Assembly (NCBI GenBank): GCA_035388585.1
Contig: DAOOQE010000030.1
Span: 1-13,861 of the forward strand
Source of the DNA: CAG-492 sp035388585
Lineage (GTDB): Bacteria; Bacillota; Clostridia; TANB77; CAG-508
Length of the DNA: 13,861 nucleotides
Reading direction: 5' to 3'
In this document: in pieces, positions 6,047-13,813 of the stretch
Layout: every line of letters starts with the position of its first letter
Numbering within the stretch: position 1 is the stretch's first letter
Notes under the pieces: model-generated
What the model was told of the DNA's origin: nothing
Seen by the model: only the letters and a program-made list of their open reading frames with translations
Database searches by the model: none
Program-made: the position numbers and the translations under genes

Positions 6047-7384
6047 TTAATTTTCAATTTCAGCAATTAGATCATACCCATTTACATCAACTATTTTACA
6101 ATCAACAAATTTATTTTTCAGATTATCTGTATCATCTTCATTTGATTTTAAATATATAATTCCGTCTATTTCTGGTACATCCATGCAACTTCTTCCTAAA
6201 TACCATTTTTCATCAAAACTTTTACTTTCTACTAAAATTTTATATTTTTTTCCTATATATGATTCTTGTTTTTGCATTGATATAATCTGTTGAATTGTCA
6301 TTATTTTATTGTATCTAGATTTTTTTGTATTATGATGTATTTGATTAGGTAATTTTTCTGCTGGTGTTCCCTCTTCTTTCGAATATTTAAAGGCTCCTAA
6401 TCTATCAAATTTAACTTCCTGAATAAAATTATATAATTCTTCAAAATCTTTTTGTGTTTCACCTGGAAATCCAACTATTACTGTAGTTCTAAGTATTACA
6501 TTTGGTATTTCTTTTCTTATTTTATCTATTACATTTCTAATACTTTTACTATTGCTTTTTCTGTTCATTCTTTTAAGTATAGTATCAGAGATATGCTGAA
6601 TTGGAATATCAAAATATTTACAAATTTTATCATTTTCTTTTACAGTTTTTATTAGCTCATCTGTAATTGTTTCAGGGTATGCATATAAAAATCTTATCCA
6701 TTCAAGATTATTTATTTTACACAATTCTTGTAACAATTCAGATAATCTTGGTTTTCCATATATATCAATACCATATTTTGTTGTATCTTGAGCTATTACA
6801 ATTAATTCTTTTATTCCTGATTTTACAAGTTGTTTCGCTTCTTCAATAATATCTTCAAATTTTCTACTTACAAAAGGACCTCTTATGTAAGGAATTGCAC
6901 AATATGTACATTTATTACTACACCCTTCAGCTATTCTTAGGTATGCAAAATTTTTTCCTGTTGTTATTTCTCTTCCCATAAAGTCTAATTGATTTTTTTC
7001 TTCGTAACTTTTAGTCCCAGAATTATTTTTTTCTTTATTAATTATATTTTCTATTTGTTCCCATATATTTGAATATTCACTATATTTTATAAATAAATCT
7101 ACTTCTGGCATTTCCTTTATTAGCTCATCCTTATATCTTTCTATTAGACATCCCATTACTATTAAGTATTTACATTTAGTGTTTTTATATTTTGACATTT
7201 CTAAAATTGTGTCTATTGCTTCTTGTTTTGCTGATTCTATAAATCCACATGTATTTATTACTATAATTTCAGCATCTTTTGGTTCATTAACTATTTCATT
7301 ACAATTTTTTTTAAATAATCCTATCAACATTTCTGTATCTACTAAATTTTTACTACATCCTAATGATACAAATCCTACCTTCAT
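6047..7384 (-). CDS. rimO: Ribosomal protein S12 methylthiotransferase
   Basis: RimO is a radical-SAM enzyme with two iron-sulfur clusters that methylthiolates a conserved aspartate of ribosomal protein S12. In numbering that starts one residue before the preferred ATG pair, the N-terminal methylthiotransferase domain supplies C12, C48 and C81 (S-L-G-C-S-K-N, I-N-T-C-G-F-I and M-G-C). The radical-SAM motif is C157-x3-C161-x2-C164 in E-G-C-S-N-K-C-T-Y-C-A-I-P. L-R-T-T-V-I-V-G-F-P-G-E-T follows, and the last 60 or so residues form a TRAM domain. N-T-C-G-F-I and A-I-P-Y-I-R-G favour RimO over the tRNA enzyme MiaB. The frame opens with TTG-ATG-ATG. I prefer the ATG at 7384 because AAGGG is then 8 bases upstream and the protein begins M-K-V-G-F-V-S-L-G-C. 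The gene lies 17 bases after the RNase G gene and is probably co-transcribed with it. Confidence 0.94.
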   Translation of the reverse strand: MKVGFVSLGCSKNLVDTEMLIGLFKKNCNEIVNEPKDAEIIVINTCGFIESAKQEAIDTILEMSKYKNTKCKYLIVMGCLIERYKDELIKEMPEVDLFIKYSEYSNIWEQIENIINKEKNNSGTKSYEEKNQLDFMGREITTGKNFAYLRIAEGCSNKCTYCAIPYIRGPFVSRKFEDIIEEAKQLVKSGIKELIVIAQDTTKYGIDIYGKPRLSELLQELCKINNLEWIRFLYAYPETITDELIKTVKENDKICKYFDIPIQHISDTILKRMNRKSNSKSIRNVIDKIRKEIPNVILRTTVIVGFPGETQKDFEELYNFIQEVKFDRLGAFKYSKEEGTPAEKLPNQIHHNTKKSRYNKIMTIQQIISMQKQESYIGKKYKILVESKSFDEKWYLGRSCMDVPEIDGIIYLKSNEDDTDNLKNKFVDCKIVDVNGYDLIAEIEN

Positions 7385-7401
7385 CATCAATTCCCTTTCT
7401 T

Positions 7402-8601
7402 TTAACTACTAAATATATGTTTTCTTGTCATTTCTAGTAAATGTAATTTTGAAAAACCTAAAACTTGAGTTTTAGCTCTATCTTTTTTTAGCTCATTTTT
7501 TAAAAGCTCTAGTATTTTATTTTCATTTTCTTTATTTTCCATATCTATATAATCCACTATTATAATTCCACCAATATCTCTAAGTTTAAGCTGATTTGCA
7601 ATTTCTATTGTTGCTTCTTCATTAACTTTATATACAGTTTTTTCCAAATCATCTTTTCCCGTATATTTACCAGTGTTTACATCTATTGCAGTTAATGCTT
7701 CTGTTTTATCTATAGATATACACGCTCCAGATTTCAACCAAATTTTTCTGGTTTTTGTTTTTTCTATTTGATTATTAATATTGTATAACTCTAATAAATT
7801 ATTATTATTCTGCAATTCTAAAATAATATCATTTTTTTGCATTTGTTCTATTAATAGTTTTATTTTATCATACTCTTTTGCATCATTTATAATTATTTTA
7901 TTTATATTTGTATCTATTAAATCAATTAGTATTTTATTTATAATACCTCCATTTTCATATATTAACTTAGGTATATTTTGTTTTGATTTTAGTGTTTTAT
8001 CTACTATTTCATTTATATTATTATTTAATTCAAATAAATTATATATATCATTTTTTAGATCTTTTTCAGGTTTTAAATAAGATGAAGTTCTAAAGATTAA
8101 TCCATTTCCTTTTAGATCAATTTCTTCAGCTATTTTTTTCAATCTAAATATTTCTTCTTTTTCTTCAATCTTCTGTGACACAGTAATAAAATCTTGATTA
8201 GGAACTAAAGCTACATATCTTCCACCAATATTTATATTAGTTGACACTCTAGCTCCTTTTTTTTCTGTTTTATCTTTTTTTATTTGAACTAGTATAGGCA
8301 TTCCTTCTTTAATATAATCATTTATCCTATAATTAAGGTATTGCTCATTTTTATTTCCTGTTTTATTACTTACCTTTGGTAATATATCTTTTATATGTAA
8401 AAATGCATTTAGATTTTCTCCAATATCAACAAATGCAGCTTGTAGACCTGGAAGAACATCTACTACTTTTCCAATATAGATGTTCCCTTCAAGTCTATTA
8501 AATTCTTCTGTTTCTTCATATTTTTCTCTAAGAATTCCATCTTCTACAATAGCTATTGTTTTATTACTATTTTTACTAATACTAATAATAATTTCGCTCA
8601 T
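7402..8601 (-). CDS. rng: RNase E/G-family endoribonuclease lacking the zinc-link motif
   Basis: This family cleaves single-stranded A/U-rich RNA in decay and rRNA processing. The 399-residue protein has the S1-like RNA-binding segment at about 35-75 (G-N-I-Y-I-G-K-V, then G-L-Q-A-A-F-V-D-I-G). The catalytic domain carries the two metal-binding aspartates at D307 (A-I-D-V-N-T-G-K) and D350 (I-V-D-Y-I-D-M), close to D303 and D346 of E. coli RNase E. It ends right after L-L-E-M-T-R-K, where homologues continue into C-P-x-C-x-G-x-G and a small C-terminal domain; the zinc-link cysteines are absent. No remnant of them is visible in the 17 bases before rimO. The ATG at 8601 is chosen over an upstream TTG because AGAGGA precedes it at normal spacing. 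Activity and oligomeric state are uncertain. Confidence 0.85.
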   Translation of the reverse strand: MSEIIISISKNSNKTIAIVEDGILREKYEETEEFNRLEGNIYIGKVVDVLPGLQAAFVDIGENLNAFLHIKDILPKVSNKTGNKNEQYLNYRINDYIKEGMPILVQIKKDKTEKKGARVSTNINIGGRYVALVPNQDFITVSQKIEEKEEIFRLKKIAEEIDLKGNGLIFRTSSYLKPEKDLKNDIYNLFELNNNINEIVDKTLKSKQNIPKLIYENGGIINKILIDLIDTNINKIIINDAKEYDKIKLLIEQMQKNDIILELQNNNNLLELYNINNQIEKTKTRKIWLKSGACISIDKTEALTAIDVNTGKYTGKDDLEKTVYKVNEEATIEIANQLKLRDIGGIIIVDYIDMENKENENKILELLKNELKKDRAKTQVLGFSKLHLLEMTRKHIFSS

Positions 8602-8778
8602 TTTATTCCTCTTTCTCAACTAATTTTAAACCTTATGCTTCTGGAGTGATTCCTAAACATTTTTTCAACTAATTATATAATTTTATTGGTGATATTTCTT
8701 TATCACTAATCAAATTATTTTTTTACAATCATACTATATTACTTATAATATAAATATATTTATAATTTTAATACATTA
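8602..8778. other. AT-rich pth-rng intergenic region with a weak hairpin
   Basis: A 9-bp imperfect inverted repeat, TTGGTGATA (8686-8694) with TATCACTAA (8701-8709), has a six-base loop. Read on the minus strand only a weak T-run follows, so it is at best a poor terminator for pth. Several TATAAT-like boxes lie upstream of rng, but none has a matching -35 at correct spacing. Whether rng-rimO has its own promoter cannot be decided from sequence. Confidence 0.4.
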
Positions 8779-9336
8779 CTAATTATATAGGTTCATTGCT
8801 GGTTCTACTCCATTTTTAATTATTTCAAAAATTGCCTGAGCAGCTTTATTTATTCCTTCTTCAAGAATCTCTTTATCTTCGTTTTTGATTTTCCCTATGA
8901 CATAGTTCATCAGATCATTTTTATATTCTGGCATTCCAATTCCAACTCTAACTCTTATAAAATTTTCTGTGCCAATACATGATATTACAGATTTCATACC
9001 ATTATGAGTACCTGCACTTCCTTGTTTTTTTATTCTTATTTTCCCTGGCTCTGTATCTATATCATCATAAACAACTATTATATCCTGAGGTGTTATTTTA
9101 TAAAATGCCATATACTGATTAATTGCTTCTCCACTTAAATTCATATATGTTTGCGGTTTTAATAATACCACCTTATTTCCTGCTATATTTCCACTTCCAC
9201 ATAATCCCTTAAATTTTGTTTTTGTAATATCAATATTGTTTTGCTGGGCTATTCTATTTATAACATCAAATCCCATATTATGTCTTGTGTTTGAATATTC
9301 ATTTTCTGGATTTCCTAAACCAATTATTAATAACAT
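8779..9336 (-). CDS. pth: Peptidyl-tRNA hydrolase
   Basis: Pth releases tRNA from peptidyl-tRNAs that drop off stalled ribosomes and is essential in most bacteria. The 185-residue protein has the usual length and carries all the expected active-site residues. These are N9 in G-L-G-N-P, catalytic H19 in T-R-H-N-M-G, N66 in K-P-Q-T-Y-M-N-L-S-G, D91 in Y-D-D-I-D, and N112 in G-T-H-N-G-M-K-S. The ATG at 9336 follows AAGGAG at good spacing. It lies 75 bases after the polysaccharide pyruvyl transferase gene and 177 bases before rng, all on the same strand. Its usual Firmicutes neighbours (such as mfd or spoVT) are not present here. Confidence 0.96.
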   Translation of the reverse strand: MLLIIGLGNPENEYSNTRHNMGFDVINRIAQQNNIDITKTKFKGLCGSGNIAGNKVVLLKPQTYMNLSGEAINQYMAFYKITPQDIIVVYDDIDTEPGKIRIKKQGSAGTHNGMKSVISCIGTENFIRVRVGIGMPEYKNDLMNYVIGKIKNEDKEILEEGINKAAQAIFEIIKNGVEPAMNLYN

Positions 9337-9387
9337 TTTTTTCTCCTTCGTATATGATTTTTTTGAAAATTATTATATTACTTTTAA

Positions 9388-9403
9388 TAAAATAGCTATT
9401 TTA
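9388..9403. repeat. 16-bp perfect palindrome before pth
   Basis: TAAAATAGCTATTTTA is fully self-complementary. It lies 8 bases after the stop of the pyruvyl transferase-like gene and about 50 bases before pth. It could be a weak mRNA hairpin or an operator. A TATAAT box lies at 9372-9377 on the minus strand, without a good -35. Confidence 0.4.
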
Positions 9404-9411
9404 TGGAAAAA

Positions 9412-10368
9412 TTAAGATTCTTTTATACATTCTACTATTTTATGTAATTCTTTTAAATATTTTTCATTATTATATTCTATTTTTCCAATTTTTTTAAGAT
9501 ATTTTATATTATCTTCAATCTCTTTTTCATTAAAACTCTCAACAAATTTAATATATCCTAAGTCCTTAAACCATAAAAATGAACTTTTTACTTTATGGTT
9601 ATAATTTCCTAATGCTATACAAGGTGTTGATGTTATGGCACAAAATATCATTCCATGTAATCTATCTGTTATAACCATTTCAGATTTTCTAATTTGATTG
9701 AATTTATCATTAATTATTTTTTCTCTTTTATCTCCATTAATTCTTTCTTTACTTGCTATATCACTATTTTCTAATTTATTAAAATATTTTTTTGTTATAT
9801 TATCTAATATTTGTTTTTGATAATCACAAATATTTCTTTCAACATCTTGTCTCATTAAATATAATAGACCTTCTCTTTTTTGATTAGTATTAGTTTCATT
9901 TAGTGATGTTACTATATCAGGAGTAAATATTATTTTATTATTTTTAAAATGTTCCTTTGCAAAACTTAATGATTCTTCTTCTCTTATAACTAATATTAAA
10001 TTTTTATGATTTGAATATATATTTTTAGTTATTTCTAATTCTTTTTTTCCTTCTTCATCATTACTAAAATAAATTGTTTGTGGAAAAATTATTATCTTAT
10101 TGTTTGGAAACAATTGAATTGCTTTTCTTCTAAATTTTTCAATTATATACTGATTCCCAATATTTCCACCACCATGAAAACATAATATATCATCTTCATT
10201 ACAATACTTTTTTATTTTTTCTGCACATAAATCTAATCTTTTTTCTGGTATTATATAATAATCAAATTCCGGAAAATTTTTCTTTATAAATTTGTCTTCT
10301 GCATAAAAAATTACACTATCTCCTATATTACCATGATTTGGCATTCCCATCAATATTATTTTTTTCAT
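9412..10368 (-). CDS. Polysaccharide pyruvyl transferase-family protein
   Basis: Members of this family (PF04230) transfer pyruvate from phosphoenolpyruvate as a ketal onto sugars of exopolysaccharide, capsule or secondary cell-wall polymer. The 318-residue protein shows the glycine-rich start G-N-I-G-D (13-17), the H-G-G-G-N-I-G motif (65-71), F-P-Q-T-I in the middle, and the signature T-D-R-L-H-G (234-239) followed by G-N-Y-N-H-K-V. It resembles the EpsI/EpsO-type proteins of Bacillus biofilm clusters rather than a specific characterised enzyme, so the acceptor sugar cannot be named. The start has GGAAGG upstream. It follows an assembly gap, so linkage to the glycosyltransferase genes on the right is likely but not shown. 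No signal peptide or membrane segment is visible, so it should be cytoplasmic. Confidence 0.85.
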   Translation of the reverse strand: MKKIILMGMPNHGNIGDSVIFYAEDKFIKKNFPEFDYYIIPEKRLDLCAEKIKKYCNEDDILCFHGGGNIGNQYIIEKFRRKAIQLFPNNKIIIFPQTIYFSNDEEGKKELEITKNIYSNHKNLILVIREEESLSFAKEHFKNNKIIFTPDIVTSLNETNTNQKREGLLYLMRQDVERNICDYQKQILDNITKKYFNKLENSDIASKERINGDKREKIINDKFNQIRKSEMVITDRLHGMIFCAITSTPCIALGNYNHKVKSSFLWFKDLGYIKFVESFNEKEIEDNIKYLKKIGKIEYNNEKYLKELHKIVECIKES

Positions 10369-10404
10369 CTAATTTTCCTTCCTTTTTAAATTCAAATTTT
10401 TAAG

Positions 10405-10528
10405 TTTATATAATTATTTTAAAATTATTAATATAATATTTATATAATTGCTTAAAAATTCTTATATTTATTTTTATATAATTATTTTTAATTTGTATTT
10501 TAATATTTATATATTTATTTTAAAATTT
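10405..10528. repeat. Imperfect ~34-bp tandem repeat running into the assembly gap
   Basis: TTTATATAATTATTTTAAAA and its variants start at 10405, 10439, 10473 and 10506, giving a period of 34, 34 and 33 bp. Only A+T-rich positions vary. The last copy ends at the first N (10529). The array lies upstream of the pyruvyl transferase-like gene, where its promoter would be expected; no clear -35/-10 pair stands out. Confidence 0.65.
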
Positions 10529-10628
10529 NNNNNNNNNNNNNNNNNNNNNNNNNNNNNNNNNNNNNNNNNNNNNNNNNNNNNNNNNNNNNNNNNNNNNNNN
10601 NNNNNNNNNNNNNNNNNNNNNNNNNNNN
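10529..10628. other. Assembly gap of 100 N
   Basis: A second run of exactly 100 N, probably of unknown true size. It abuts a tandem repeat on the left and lies 9 bases after the stop of the DUF1919 gene on the right. Further genes of a glycan cluster could be missing here. Confidence 0.97.
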
Positions 10629-10637
10629 TAAGATTTT

Positions 10638-11216
10638 TTAAACTCCATAAGATCTATTTATTAAATCAATTAATTTATTGTCTTTATAGAATTCTCGATT
10701 CGGTATTGTATGTCCAACAAATCCTTGTTCTTTGTATTTTTCTATGTATATACAAAAATCTTCTTTTGACCATTCATAATTAGCTGTTATTAAAGCCTTA
10801 GGGTGATTTATTTTTTTAAAATTTTCATAACATTCTTCATTAAATCCATCTCTGTCAGTTGATATAATAAATATTTTACTATAATTTATTCTTTTTACTC
10901 TTTCTTTCCACTTTTTTTGTGCTTGTTCTTCACTATCATAATGTAAAAAGATAATTTTTACATCTCCCAACTGCCCTATTACTATTTTATTTTCTATCTT
11001 TGTAATTAATTTCTTTTTTATATATTTCTTTATATTAGTAATAAATTTAATAAAATCATCAGCATAAAAAAACAAGTTTATTGTTGGTGATAAAAACTCT
11101 TGTTCTATATCATGGTATAAAACACCACCTATACAATTTTGAGAAATTATTGTTACATTATTAAAATTAACTATTTTTTTTATATCATCTACAATTTTTT
11201 CAACTTGTTCTTCCAT
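10638..11216 (-). CDS. DUF1919-family protein of a glycan cluster
   Basis: The 192-residue protein matches, from memory, the DUF1919 family (PF08942), whose members occur in capsule and exopolysaccharide loci and whose biochemical role is not established. Recognisable segments are I-I-S-Q-N-C-I-G-G-V-L-Y (23-34), S-P-T-I-N-L-F-F (43-50), D-F-I-K-F (54-58), F-L-H-Y-D-S-E-E-Q-A-Q-K-K-W (90-103), K-R-I-N (108-111) and the acidic S-T-D-R-D-G (119-124). There is no signal peptide or membrane span. The gene is intact, ending in TAA just before the N-gap. It starts 8 bases after the glycosyltransferase stop, and its AGGAGA ribosome binding site overlaps that stop. The two should therefore be co-transcribed and perhaps translationally coupled, which suggests joint action on the same glycan. 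Confidence 0.75.
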   Translation of the reverse strand: MEEQVEKIVDDIKKIVNFNNVTIISQNCIGGVLYHDIEQEFLSPTINLFFYADDFIKFITNIKKYIKKKLITKIENKIVIGQLGDVKIIFLHYDSEEQAQKKWKERVKRINYSKIFIISTDRDGFNEECYENFKKINHPKALITANYEWSKEDFCIYIEKYKEQGFVGHTIPNREFYKDNKLIDLINRSYGV

Positions 11217-11224
11217 TTACTCTC

Positions 11225-13141
11225 CTATTTTATTATTTTAAATATTTGTTTTTTATACTCATTATTTTTATACTCTAAAACTTCTTCTCCGCCTGTAACT
11301 TCATTTGTATACTTATTACTTATCTTAACTTTTTCAGCAGATTTCATTTTAAACCATTCATATTCTATATCTATATGTCCTAAATCTAATGCTTGATATC
11401 CTTCTTTTGCTAAATCATAGGCTAGTATTGTTGCCGTAGGACCTAATGCTAGTATTATTAAACTATCTTTGCTTTCTTGTTTTAAAGTACTTAAAATTTC
11501 ATCATACTTTTCATATGCGTCCTCTGCTGGACACAATATACGCTTTACTGATTTACATTTTATTAATAAATCATTACCTATTCCAAGTCTTGTTTGTTCG
11601 CCTTCACATACAATTACATCTCTATTTTCCCATATTGATTTCATTAAATCAAAATATTTTGCACAATTACTTCTGTCCTTGTGTCTTATATACAATCTTG
11701 TTAAATTTGCATTACAATATTCTCTTTTTTTATTAAGAATTTTCATCCATATTGAATAGTTTTTATTCATATTATTTATCCAAAATTTTTGACTTTCTTC
11801 TGTTAAATTGTTAAAACCTAATAATGCATCTGGAATTCCTATTAAACAATTTTCTTGTTTATCTTTAAGTACTTTTAATAACTTATCACCTATTTCTTTG
11901 TTATACTCTTGAAATTTTAAATTCTTTCCTGTTATTAAAGCTAGCTCTCCATCTCCAAATCTTGCTATTGATTTTTTTGTTTCTTTTATTTTATTAAGTG
12001 ATTCTTCTATTGATAATATTTTAATTTTACTATTTTTCATTTTTTTTAGTAGTTTTTCTTTTTCTACTTGTAATTCTAGATTTATAATATCTTCGTCTAT
12101 TTCTTTATATGTTTCTGGATTTGGTTTTGACATTTTTTCTTTTAGCTCCTTTGGTAACATTTTTCTTAATTGTACTAATATTTCGCAATATTTCAAAGCT
12201 TGCACAAAATCTTTATCTGCAATAGCTTGAGTAATATATTGAACTGATTTTAAAACAGTTGGAATATTTAGCTGTTTAGCTAGTTCATAAAACCATCTCA
12301 TTTCACATAGAACAACTAATCTATCTTCTTCATTTAATTTATCTGAATCTATAAATTTATACAAAATATAATTCATACTTTTCGCATAATAGTATCTATA
12401 AAAATCTATTTTATCATATTGTACAAAATTGTTATATATTATTTTATATGCTTTATTTATTCCTAAAAAATATTGTTTTGAACAATTTGTAGATATTGTA
12501 TCAGCATATCTTTGTCTGTAATTATAAACAATTCTAGGTGTATATGTTACTTTTTTTGCCTTTAGAAAACAATATGTTGTAAAAACTGCATCTTCAGCTG
12601 GAATTTTTTCTGTGAACAATATTTTTAAATCTTCAAGAAAACTTTTTTTGAAGATTTTATTCCATACCCCTGAATTCATTAAATAAAATGATTTTATTGG
12701 TTCATCTACCGATATTTCACTTTCACTAAATTTTTCTGGACTAAATACTGGTTTTTTCCATTTTTTTCCATCTTCTTCAGTATTTATATAATTAGCTGTA
12801 ACATAATCTGATTCTGTTCTTTTTATAACTTCTAATAAAACTTCACATGCATCTAACTCAAAATAGTCATCAGAATCTAAAAACATTATGTATTGGCCAG
12901 TTGCGTGTTTTAATCCTGTATTCCTGGCTCCTGAAAGTCCTTTGTTTTTTTGATGTATTACTTTTATTCTCTTATCTTTTTTAGCAAGTTTATCACATAT
13001 TTTTCCTGAATTATCTTTTGATTCATCATCTATTACTAATATTTCTAAATTTTTATATGTTTGATTTGATACAGATTTTATTGCATCTGCTACATATTTT
13101 TCTACATTATATACTGGTATTATTACAGATATTTTTTCCAT
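11225..13141 (-). CDS. Two-domain glycosyltransferase (GT2 plus GT-D/DUF1792)
   Basis: The 638-residue protein appears to carry two sugar-transfer modules. Residues 1 to about 220 are a GT-A family 2 domain: I-S-V-I-I-P-V-Y-N-V-E-K-Y (4-16), nucleotide-sugar site D38-D39-E, G-L-S-G-A-R-N-T-G (68-76), metal site D89-S-D91-D92, and A-E-D near 182-184. A helical linker of about 150 residues, with coiled-coil-like Lys/Glu content near 343-370, leads to a C-terminal GT-D fold domain (DUF1792, PF08759). That domain shows A-R-F-G-D-G-E (393-399) with its D-G-E metal motif, then I-G-I-P-D, then C-E-G-E-Q-T-R-L-G and G-P-T-A-T. The GT-D fold is known from a Streptococcus adhesin-modifying enzyme. The ATG at 13141 follows AAGGAG. 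It lies 15 bases after tsaC. Sugar and acceptor are unknown. Confidence 0.85.
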   Translation of the reverse strand: MEKISVIIPVYNVEKYVADAIKSVSNQTYKNLEILVIDDESKDNSGKICDKLAKKDKRIKVIHQKNKGLSGARNTGLKHATGQYIMFLDSDDYFELDACEVLLEVIKRTESDYVTANYINTEEDGKKWKKPVFSPEKFSESEISVDEPIKSFYLMNSGVWNKIFKKSFLEDLKILFTEKIPAEDAVFTTYCFLKAKKVTYTPRIVYNYRQRYADTISTNCSKQYFLGINKAYKIIYNNFVQYDKIDFYRYYYAKSMNYILYKFIDSDKLNEEDRLVVLCEMRWFYELAKQLNIPTVLKSVQYITQAIADKDFVQALKYCEILVQLRKMLPKELKEKMSKPNPETYKEIDEDIINLELQVEKEKLLKKMKNSKIKILSIEESLNKIKETKKSIARFGDGELALITGKNLKFQEYNKEIGDKLLKVLKDKQENCLIGIPDALLGFNNLTEESQKFWINNMNKNYSIWMKILNKKREYCNANLTRLYIRHKDRSNCAKYFDLMKSIWENRDVIVCEGEQTRLGIGNDLLIKCKSVKRILCPAEDAYEKYDEILSTLKQESKDSLIILALGPTATILAYDLAKEGYQALDLGHIDIEYEWFKMKSAEKVKISNKYTNEVTGGEEVLEYKNNEYKKQIFKIIK

Positions 13142-13156
13142 TTCGCTCTCCTTATA

Positions 13157-13780
13157 TTATATATTTATTTCAATATTTTTATCATTTCTGAGAACTATAA
13201 TTTCTTCATCTATAACTTGAATTATAGTTGATGGAACCCCTATTTCACTTTTTCCTGAATCAATATATATATCAACATTATTTTTTAGATTGTTTTTTAT
13301 ATATTTAATATCAGTTCCAGATTCCATTCCAGAAATGTTGGCGCTGGAGGCGGCTATTGGCACTTTGCATTTTTTTAGTATTTCTATACTTATTTTATTA
13401 TCTGGTATTCTTATTCCAATTGTATTTTTTCCTGCTGTTACTATTGATGGTATTACATCCTTTTTTTCTAATACTAGAGTAACAGGTCCTGGCATATATT
13501 TATCAATTATTTTTTGTTCAATTTTATTATTTATAATTGCATATTTTTCTATTTCTTTTTTTTCTGAAACTATTATTGATATTGGTTTTGTTGTTTCTCT
13601 TTCTTTTAATTCATATAATTTTCTAATTGCTTTTTCTGACAATGCATTTACACCAATTCCGTACACAGTTTCTGTTGGAAACACTATTATTCCATCATTT
13701 TGTATTGTGTCTGATACTTTATTTAATTCTTCAATATTTATTTTTTTTGACCAATCAAAATATAATGGCACTTGTTTCAC
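13157..13780 (-). CDS. tsaC: L-threonylcarbamoyladenylate synthase (TsaC/Sua5/YrdC)
   Basis: The enzyme makes threonylcarbamoyl-AMP from threonine, bicarbonate and ATP, the first step of the t6A37 modification of ANN-decoding tRNAs. The 207-residue protein is a single YrdC-like domain without the extra C-terminal Sua5 domain. It shows F-P-T-E-T-V-Y-G-I-G (34-43), K-x-R with T-K-P (59-66), P-G-P-V-T-L-V-L, I-R-I-P and S-S-A-N-I-S-G near 145-151. No ATG is available near the start. The frame can begin at GTG 13780 or at GTG 13771. AAAGGA is only 1-2 bases from the first but about 10 from the second, so 13771 is a real alternative. An extended -10 promoter lies just upstream, and the glycosyltransferase follows after 15 bases. 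Confidence 0.93.
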   Translation of the reverse strand: MKQVPLYFDWSKKINIEELNKVSDTIQNDGIIVFPTETVYGIGVNALSEKAIRKLYELKERETTKPISIIVSEKKEIEKYAIINNKIEQKIIDKYMPGPVTLVLEKKDVIPSIVTAGKNTIGIRIPDNKISIEILKKCKVPIAASSANISGMESGTDIKYIKNNLKNNVDIYIDSGKSEIGVPSTIIQVIDEEIIVLRNDKNIEINI

Positions 13781-13797
13781 TTCCTTTACAAAAAATA

Positions 13798-13810
13798 TAC
13801 ATAATATGTA
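13798..13810. promoter_or_regulatory. Palindrome at the tsaC transcription start
   Basis: TACATAATATGTA is a perfect 13-bp palindrome around one central base. On the minus strand it begins 3 bases after the -10 box, so it would cover the predicted transcription start and could be an operator. Read on that strand it contains TTTACATA, also present in the dnaG leader palindrome. Confidence 0.4.
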
Positions 13811-13813
13811 AAC

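Noticed and set aside
7388..7390. TTG start for rimO two codons upstream of the chosen ATG
   Set aside because: The AAGGG site would be only 2-3 bases away. The ATG at 7384 gives normal spacing and the usual protein start.
7388..7401. Frameshifted remnant of the RNase G C-terminus
   Set aside because: Only 14-17 bases separate rng from rimO and they carry the rimO ribosome binding site; there is no room for a lost domain and no C-P-x-C coding in any frame.
8617..8619. TTG start for rng adding six residues
   Set aside because: The codons between it and the ATG at 8601 contain the Shine-Dalgarno sequence itself, so they are leader rather than coding.
10448..10783. A plus-strand reading frame across the second N-gap
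   Set aside because: It consists of repeat sequence, 34 unknown codons and the antisense of the DUF1919 gene; it is not a gene.
13290..13811. A 173-codon plus-strand frame opposite tsaC
   Set aside because: It is the antisense shadow of tsaC, hydrophobic by composition, and has no ribosome binding site.
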